Shown here piece after piece: positions 4,630-8,389 of a DNA stretch of 8,389 nt. The notes under the pieces are model-generated. The model ran no database searches, had not been told where the DNA came from, and worked only from the letters and a program-made list of their open reading frames with translations. The first letter of the stretch is position 1. Every line of letters starts with the position of its first letter. The translations under genes were made by a program, and so were the position numbers. This DNA comes from an uncultured Shinella sp. (GTDB lineage: Bacteria; Pseudomonadota; Alphaproteobacteria; Rhizobiales; Rhizobiaceae), in contig CAMLOC010000118.1 of assembly GCA_946481465.1 (NCBI GenBank), positions 1 through 8,389 of the forward strand. The letters are read 5' to 3'.

Positions 4630-6666
4630 CTATCCCGCCGCGTCGTCGTGGAAATGGTTGTAGACGATGCGCGCGACGCTTTCGGAAATGCCGGCGACCG
4701 CCATCAGGTCGGCCATCGCCGCGCGGGACACGGCCTTGGCGGTGCCGAAATGCTGCAGCAGGGCGCGCTTGCGCGTCGGGCCGACGCCGGCGATCTCGTC
4801 GAGCGGGTTCTTGACCATCTCCTTCTTGCGCCGCGCCCGGTGCGAGCCGATGGCGAAGCGGTGCGCCTCGTCGCGCAGGCGCTGCACGAAGTAGAGCACG
4901 GGGTCGCGCGGCGGCAGGGAGAAATCGGCAAGGCCCTTCATGAAGAAGCGCTCGCGCCCGGCTTCGCGGTCGGCGCCCTTGGCGACGCCGATGGCGATGA
5001 CCTGGTCGGTGATGCCGAGTTCCTCCAGGATGGCGCGCACCGCCGTCATCTGGCCCTGGCCGCCGTCGATGAGGATGACGTCGGGCCAGGCGGGGAAGGG
5101 GAGGTCCGCCGCGTCCGCGCCCGGCTCGGCGCTGCGGTCCGGCAGGCCCTCTTCCTTGATGAGGCGCGAGAAGCGCCTAGTCATCACTTCCTTCATCATG
5201 CCGAAGTCGTCGCCGGGCGTGATCTCGGTCGATTTGATGTTGAACTTTCGGTACTGCCCCTTCACGAAGCCTTCCGGCCCCGCCACCACCATGCCGCCGA
5301 CGGCGTTGGTGCCCATGATGTGCGAGTTGTCGTAGATCTCGATGCGGCGCGGCACGTAAGGCAGCTTGAAGGTCGCGGCAAAGCCTTCCAGCAGGCGCGA
5401 TTGCGATGCGGTTTCCGCCAGCTTGCGGCCATGCGCCTCGCGGGCGTTGGCCACCACATGGTCGACGAGGTCCTTCTTCTCGCCGCGCTGCGGCACGGAA
5501 ATGGCGACCTTGTAGTTCGAGCGCTCGGAGAGCGCCTGGCTGAGCAGGTCCATTTCCTCGACGGCCTGCGAGAGCAGGATCTGCCGCGGACAAGGCTTGT
5601 CGTCATAGAACTGGGCGAGGAAGGCGTTCAGCACCTCGCTGCCGGAAAGCTGCGGGTCGGCCTTGGGGAAATAGGCGCGGTTGCCCCAGTTCTGCCCGGT
5701 GCGGAAGAAGAACACCTGGATGCAGGAGACGCCGCCCTCGTGATGGATCGCGAAGATGTCGGCCTCCTCCACGCCGGCCGGGTTGATGCCCTGGTGGCTC
5801 TGGACGTGGCTGAGCGCGGCCAGCCGGTCGCGATAGACGGCGGCGCGTTCGAAATCGAGGTCTTCCGCCGCGTCGTTCATGGCGGCGGCCATGTGCGCCT
5901 TCACCTTCTGGCTTTTGCCGGAAAGGAAATCCTTCGCCTCCTGCACCAGGTCCGCATAGTCGGCATCGCGGATCTCGTGGGTGCAGGGGGCGGAACAGCG
6001 CTTGATCTGGTAGAGCAGGCATGGCCGGGTGCGCGTTTCGAAGACGCTGTCGGTGCAGGTGCGCAGGAGGAAGGCGCGCTGCAGCGAGTTGATCGTGCGC
6101 CCCACCGCGCCAGCCGAGGCGAAGGGGCCGAAATAATCGCCCTTGCGGCTGCGCGCGCCGCGGTGCTTGAAGATCGCCGGCGCGCGCGTGTCGCCCGTCA
6201 CGAGGATATAGGGGAAGGACTTGTCGTCGCGCAAAAGCACGTTGAAGCGCGGGCGCAGGCGCTTGATGAGGTTCGCCTCGAGCAGCAGCGCCTCGGTCTC
6301 GGTGCGCGTGGTGACGAACTCCATGTTCGCCGTCTGGCGGATCATCTGCGTGATGCGGTTGGAGTGGCCGCGGCCCTGCGCATAGTTCGTCACGCGCTTC
6401 TTGAGGCTGCGCGCCTTGCCGACATAGAGCACGTCGCCCGCCGCATTGAACATGCGGTAGACGCCCGGGCTGTTCGGCAGGCGCTTGACGAAGAGCTGGA
6501 TCAGTTCGGCGCCGACAAGGCCCTCGGGCGCGCCGCCGCCTTCGTTCCAGTCTATGCCGGGCGTGACGGCGGCGGTCGCCGCGGGGGCTTCCTGCAGCTC
6601 GTCCTCGTCGTCCGTTTCGTTCTCGTCATAGAGGATGCCGCCATCCTCCACCTTCCGGCCGTTCAT
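4630..6666 (-). CDS. uvrC: Excinuclease ABC subunit C (UvrC)
   Basis: UvrC is the nuclease of nucleotide excision repair: it joins UvrB at damaged DNA and cuts on both sides of the lesion. The 678-residue product has all expected parts. Residues 1-58 are an acidic, low-complexity extension. The GIY-YIG nuclease (about 65-142) cuts 3' of the lesion and has Tyr70, Tyr81, Arg91 and Glu130. Cys204, Cys216, Cys224 and Cys228 show the spacing of the iron-sulfur site described in E. coli UvrC. The UVR motif that binds UvrB lies at about 255-288. The RNase H-like nuclease (about 438-605) makes the 5' cut, with Asp446, Asp534 and His602. A tandem helix-hairpin-helix domain lies at 620-675. The ATG overlaps the stop of the SDR gene as ATGA, so the two are cotranscribed. 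Length and domains look intact. Confidence 0.97.
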   Translation of the reverse strand: MNGRKVEDGGILYDENETDDEDELQEAPAATAAVTPGIDWNEGGGAPEGLVGAELIQLFVKRLPNSPGVYRMFNAAGDVLYVGKARSLKKRVTNYAQGRGHSNRITQMIRQTANMEFVTTRTETEALLLEANLIKRLRPRFNVLLRDDKSFPYILVTGDTRAPAIFKHRGARSRKGDYFGPFASAGAVGRTINSLQRAFLLRTCTDSVFETRTRPCLLYQIKRCSAPCTHEIRDADYADLVQEAKDFLSGKSQKVKAHMAAAMNDAAEDLDFERAAVYRDRLAALSHVQSHQGINPAGVEEADIFAIHHEGGVSCIQVFFFRTGQNWGNRAYFPKADPQLSGSEVLNAFLAQFYDDKPCPRQILLSQAVEEMDLLSQALSERSNYKVAISVPQRGEKKDLVDHVVANAREAHGRKLAETASQSRLLEGFAATFKLPYVPRRIEIYDNSHIMGTNAVGGMVVAGPEGFVKGQYRKFNIKSTEITPGDDFGMMKEVMTRRFSRLIKEEGLPDRSAEPGADAADLPFPAWPDVILIDGGQGQMTAVRAILEELGITDQVIAIGVAKGADREAGRERFFMKGLADFSLPPRDPVLYFVQRLRDEAHRFAIGSHRARRKKEMVKNPLDEIAGVGPTRKRALLQHFGTAKAVSRAAMADLMAVAGISESVARIVYNHFHDDAAG

Positions 6667-7427
6667 TCCGTTATTCCCCCGACATCGGGTGTTTCCCAGG
6701 CGAGGTGCTGCCCGCCGTCGAGCGCTATCATTTGCCCCGTAATGGAGGGCGTGTCGAACAAAAAGCGAACTGTGCGGCCAAATTCCTCAAGGCCGGGGCC
6801 GCGGCGCAGGATCAGTCCGTCCACCTGTGCCTGGAAAGCGGCGTCGTCCTGCCGCTCGTTGGGCAGCGACGGGCCGGGGCCGATGGCGTTGACGCGCACG
6901 CGCGGCGCAAAGCTCTGCGCCATGGTGCGGGTCGCCATCCACAGCGCCGATTTGGAGAGCGTGTAGGAATAGTAGCGCGGCGTCGGGTTCCAGACGCGCT
7001 GGTCGATGATGTTGACGATCGAGCCTGCGATGCCTTCGGGAAGCTGGCGCACGAAATCGCGCGCGAGGATCGACGGCGCCTTCACATGCACGGCGAAATG
7101 CCGGTCCCACAGCGCGTCGTCGAAGGCCTCCACCGTGTCGGGCTTGAAGAGCGAGGCGTTGTTGACGAGGAGGTCGATAGGGCCGAGCGCGTCCGCCGCC
7201 GCGTCGATCAGCCGGCCCGTCGCAGCGCCGTCCGAAAGGTCGCATCGCAGGGCGACGGCCCGTCCGCCGCCGGCATTGAAGGCGCGGGCCATCGCCGCGG
7301 CGTCTTCCAGGGACGTGTTGGCGTGGATGGCGACGGAAAAACCGTTCGCGATGAGGTCTTCGACGATGGCCTTGCCGATGCGTTTCGCGCCGCCCGTCAC
7401 GAGGGCCGTCCTGAGGGGCTTGTTCAC
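6663..7427 (-). CDS. SDR-family oxidoreductase, FolM/pteridine-reductase-like
   Basis: This 254-residue short-chain dehydrogenase/reductase has a Rossmann nucleotide site TGGAKRIG (11-18), Asp63 in RCDLSD, NNAS (89-92) and a catalytic Tyr155-x3-Lys159. The basic residue in TGGAKRIG fits NADPH use. At the place of the usual catalytic Ser, 13 residues before the Tyr, there is Asp142. That Asp and the TGxxxRxG loop are features of pteridine reductases (PTR1) and FolM dihydromonapterin reductase, so reduction of a dihydropterin is a reasonable guess. A plain uncharacterised SDR remains possible. The start is GTG at 7427, preceded by an AGGA Shine-Dalgarno sequence (AGGACGGA). It is the first gene of the leftward run and overlaps uvrC by 4 bp. 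The tail [14 protein letters not shown] is longer than the usual LDGG ending. Confidence 0.9.
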   Translation of the reverse strand: MNKPLRTALVTGGAKRIGKAIVEDLIANGFSVAIHANTSLEDAAAMARAFNAGGGRAVALRCDLSDGAATGRLIDAAADALGPIDLLVNNASLFKPDTVEAFDDALWDRHFAVHVKAPSILARDFVRQLPEGIAGSIVNIIDQRVWNPTPRYYSYTLSKSALWMATRTMAQSFAPRVRVNAIGPGPSLPNERQDDAAFQAQVDGLILRRGPGLEEFGRTVRFLFDTPSITGQMIALDGGQHLAWETPDVGGITE

Positions 7428-7468
7428 GAAAATCCGTCCTGCCGATTCATTTGTTTAACCGGCCCAAG

Positions 7469-7497
7469 ATATAGACATCCCGGCGCAGGCTTAAACT
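7469..7497 (-). promoter_or_regulatory. Possible promoter for the SDR-uvrC run
   Basis: On the minus strand, CTATAT (7469-7474) is an exact match to the -10 element commonly seen in rhizobial housekeeping promoters. The -35 about 16-17 bases upstream (around 7491-7497, GTTTAA or AGTTTA) is poor. Transcription would start near 7462, leaving a leader of about 35 nt before the GTG at 7427. This is a weak call made by eye. Confidence 0.35.
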
Positions 7498-7540
7498 CCC
7501 CCTGACAATTGGTTGCGGAAAAATTAACCGGAAAAGCACG

Positions 7541-7556
7541 TTCAAAGTAATTTGAA
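7541..7556. promoter_or_regulatory. Perfect interrupted palindrome upstream of the porin gene
   Basis: TTCAAA and TTTGAA are exact inverted 6-bp arms around GTAA. It lies about 230 bp before the porin ATG and about 115 bp before the SDR start, within AT-rich DNA, so it could bind a dimeric regulator of either gene. It matches no operator I can name, and a 6-bp palindrome in AT-rich DNA may be chance. Confidence 0.3.
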
Positions 7557-7732
7557 GTATATTTTACCGATTTTAACATTTGTTGATTTTATGGTTAACA
7601 AATCCCCTGGTGCGCAAAAGTCACATCCCATTTGTGCCGCCCCGTTGCCACAATCATTTCACATTTTGGCTCTTTCAATTCCTCAATCTTTATTCAATTT
7701 CCGCTCAACCGGGCGGGACTGAATTGGAAATG

Positions 7733-7766
7733 ACGATGCCCGATCGCCTCCCAAAGCGGGCGTCGT
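7733..7766 (+). promoter_or_regulatory. 5' leader hairpin just before the porin ribosome binding site
   Basis: ACGATGCCCG (7733-7742) pairs with CGGGCGTCGT (7757-7766): ten pairs including one U-G, around a 14-base loop. It ends 6 bases before the AAGGAG sequence. The loop includes CTCC, which is complementary to the GGAG of the Shine-Dalgarno sequence, so an alternative pairing could hide it. Stem-loops in porin leaders often stabilise mRNA; that function here is inferred. Confidence 0.45.
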
Positions 7767-7772
7767 TTAGTA

Positions 7773-7778
7773 AAGGAG
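7773..7778 (+). promoter_or_regulatory. Strong Shine-Dalgarno sequence of the porin gene
   Basis: AAGGAG lies 6 bases before the ATG at 7785. It is the strongest ribosome binding site in the window, in keeping with the high expression usual for this class of outer-membrane protein, and it fixes the start codon. Confidence 0.85.
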
Positions 7779-7784
7779 AATATC

Positions 7785-8380
7785 ATGCGTACACTCATCG
7801 CCACCCTCGTCGCTTCGACCGTTTCCCTGGTCGCTTTCCAGGCCGCTCACGCTGCTGACGCCATCGACGAAATTCCGCAGGCTCCGGCCGCCGAATATTC
7901 CGAGCCGGTCGCCAGCGGCAACTGGGCCGGCGCCTATGCCGGTGGTACGGCAAGCTGGCAGCGCGGCGACTTCAACCATCAGGGCGATGCCAAGGCGAAC
8001 GGCCTCGGCGGCGGCGTCTACGGCGGCTACAACATGCAGAACGGCCAGCTCGTCTACGGCGGCGAAGCGGACCTCAACTATTCGGGCGTCGATGCCGAGC
8101 GCAACGGCCTGAAGGGCAAGCAGGGCGTCAACGGCTCGATCCGCGGCCGCGTCGGCGTCGACATGAACCCGGTCCTCGTCTACGGCACGGCCGGCATCGC
8201 CGGCACCAATGTCGAGATGAAGAACGGTGCCGGCAAGGACGACCGCAACATGGTCGGCTGGACCGTATCGAATACCGCTACAGCGACTACCAGAAGAAGA
8301 GCTTCAACCTCGGCGGCACCAAGGTGAAGTCCGGCTTCGAAGACCACAGCGTCCGCGTCGGTCTCGGCGTGAAGTTCTAA
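7785..8380 (+). pseudogene. Omp25/RopB-type outer-membrane beta-barrel protein, frame broken near its C-terminus
   Basis: The reading frame from the ATG codes a signal peptide ending AAHA (cleavage after about residue 23), a short Pro/Ala-rich linker, then barrel strands from NWAGAYAGGTASWQRG (46-61). These include GGGVYGGYNMQNG, YGGEADLNYSG, GSIRGRVGVDM and VYGTAGIAGTNVEM. This is the 8-strand Omp25/Omp31/RopB family, abundant in rhizobial and Brucella outer membranes. After GWTV (158-161) the frame runs into 19 unrelated residues and stops at 8327. In another frame, from 8270 to the stop at 8380, lies the expected end: EYRYSDYQKKSF to HSVRVGLGVKF, ending in the Phe needed for barrel insertion. 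Family members normally have about 15 more residues between GWTV and EYRY, so a deletion of 3n+1 bases (perhaps about 46) is likely. It is either a recent pseudogene or a sequencing/assembly error. The strong ribosome binding site and clean upstream frame suggest the event is recent. Confidence 0.8.
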
Positions 8381-8389
8381 GCCGAACGG

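Larger units (their letters stand above)
7428..7784. other. AT-rich divergent intergenic region between SDR gene and porin gene
   Basis: These 357 bp contain no gene I can support. The stretch 7500-7610 is clearly richer in A and T than the rest of the window. It contains a perfect interrupted palindrome, TTCAAA-GTAA-TTTGAA (7541-7556), and an inverted repeat ATTTGTT (7578-7584) with AACAAAT (7597-7603). Two copies of TTAACA occur at 7573-7578 and 7595-7600. No convincing porin promoter was found: TTGGCT (7666-7671) with TTTATT (7689-7694) at 17 bases is possible but poor. The last 50 bp hold a 5' leader hairpin and a strong ribosome binding site. Confidence 0.6.

Noticed and set aside
4567..6966. 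Very long open frame (799 codons) on the plus strand opposite uvrC
   Set aside because: It lies antisense to a complete UvrC with all catalytic residues. Its translation is Arg/Gly/Ala/His-rich low complexity, as GC-rich DNA gives on the strand opposite a real gene.
7424..7455. Short leader frame (8 codons) whose stop overlaps the GTG start of the SDR gene
   Set aside because: There is an ATG in the right place, but it lacks a convincing Shine-Dalgarno sequence and the codons show no attenuator-like pattern; it is probably chance.
7613..7650. Possible CRP-type site around GTCACATCCCATTTGTGCC
   Set aside because: The half-sites are in the wrong orientation (CACA then TGTG) and pair over only 4 bases.
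7580..7858. Plus-strand open frame of 92 codons upstream of the porin gene
   Set aside because: It spans the AT-rich regulatory region and the leader hairpin, has no ribosome binding site, and overlaps the porin start in another frame.
1..8389. Mobile elements, CRISPR arrays, tRNA or rRNA genes, phage att sites
   Set aside because: I saw no transposase, spaced direct repeats, cloverleaf-like sequence or terminal inverted repeats; the composition is even apart from the 7500-7700 intergenic region.

Overview
The window looks like chromosomal DNA from a high-GC alphaproteobacterium, most likely a member of the Rhizobiaceae (Rhizobium, Ensifer or Shinella type). The basis is the GC-rich coding bias, the uvrC / pgsA / moaD / moaE neighbourhood, and an Omp25/RopB-type outer-membrane protein gene behind an AT-rich leader. 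No mobile element, tRNA, rRNA or CRISPR array was seen.

Left part (1-2158, minus strand): a three-gene set read leftward. It holds a CGNR zinc-finger (ABATE) putative regulator, a small lipoprotein of unknown function that overlaps it by 4 bp, and a secreted protein of unknown function that runs off the window edge. A lone LivH-type branched-chain amino acid ABC permease (2277-3173, plus strand) is transcribed away from the regulator. The gap between them carries two almost fully superimposed antiparallel promoter-like elements built around an 11-bp inverted repeat, which suggests that one protein controls both directions. The regulator's promoter sits so close to its ATG that its mRNA would be leaderless.

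Middle part (3180-7427, minus strand): a housekeeping run of SDR oxidoreductase (FolM/PTR1-like active site), uvrC, pgsA, moaD and moaE. Junctions are very tight (a 4-bp overlap, then 1-bp and 3-bp gaps) except for a 141-bp uvrC-pgsA spacer that carries a hairpin. The run joins a possible pteridine reductase, nucleotide excision repair, phosphatidylglycerol synthesis and molybdopterin synthase. moaE converges with the LivH gene across only 6 bp.

Right part (7428-8389): a 357-bp AT-rich divergent intergenic region with several palindromes, then an outer-membrane beta-barrel gene with a strong Shine-Dalgarno sequence and a signal peptide. Its reading frame breaks at about 8265-8270. The proper C-terminal barrel end, finishing in Phe, continues in another frame, and about 15 residues seem to be missing. 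Either the gene is a deletion pseudogene or the sequence has an assembly error there.

The most useful leads are the overlapping divergent promoter/operator, the orphan LivH permease beside a CGNR regulator, the broken porin gene, and the SDR with Asp in place of the catalytic Ser.
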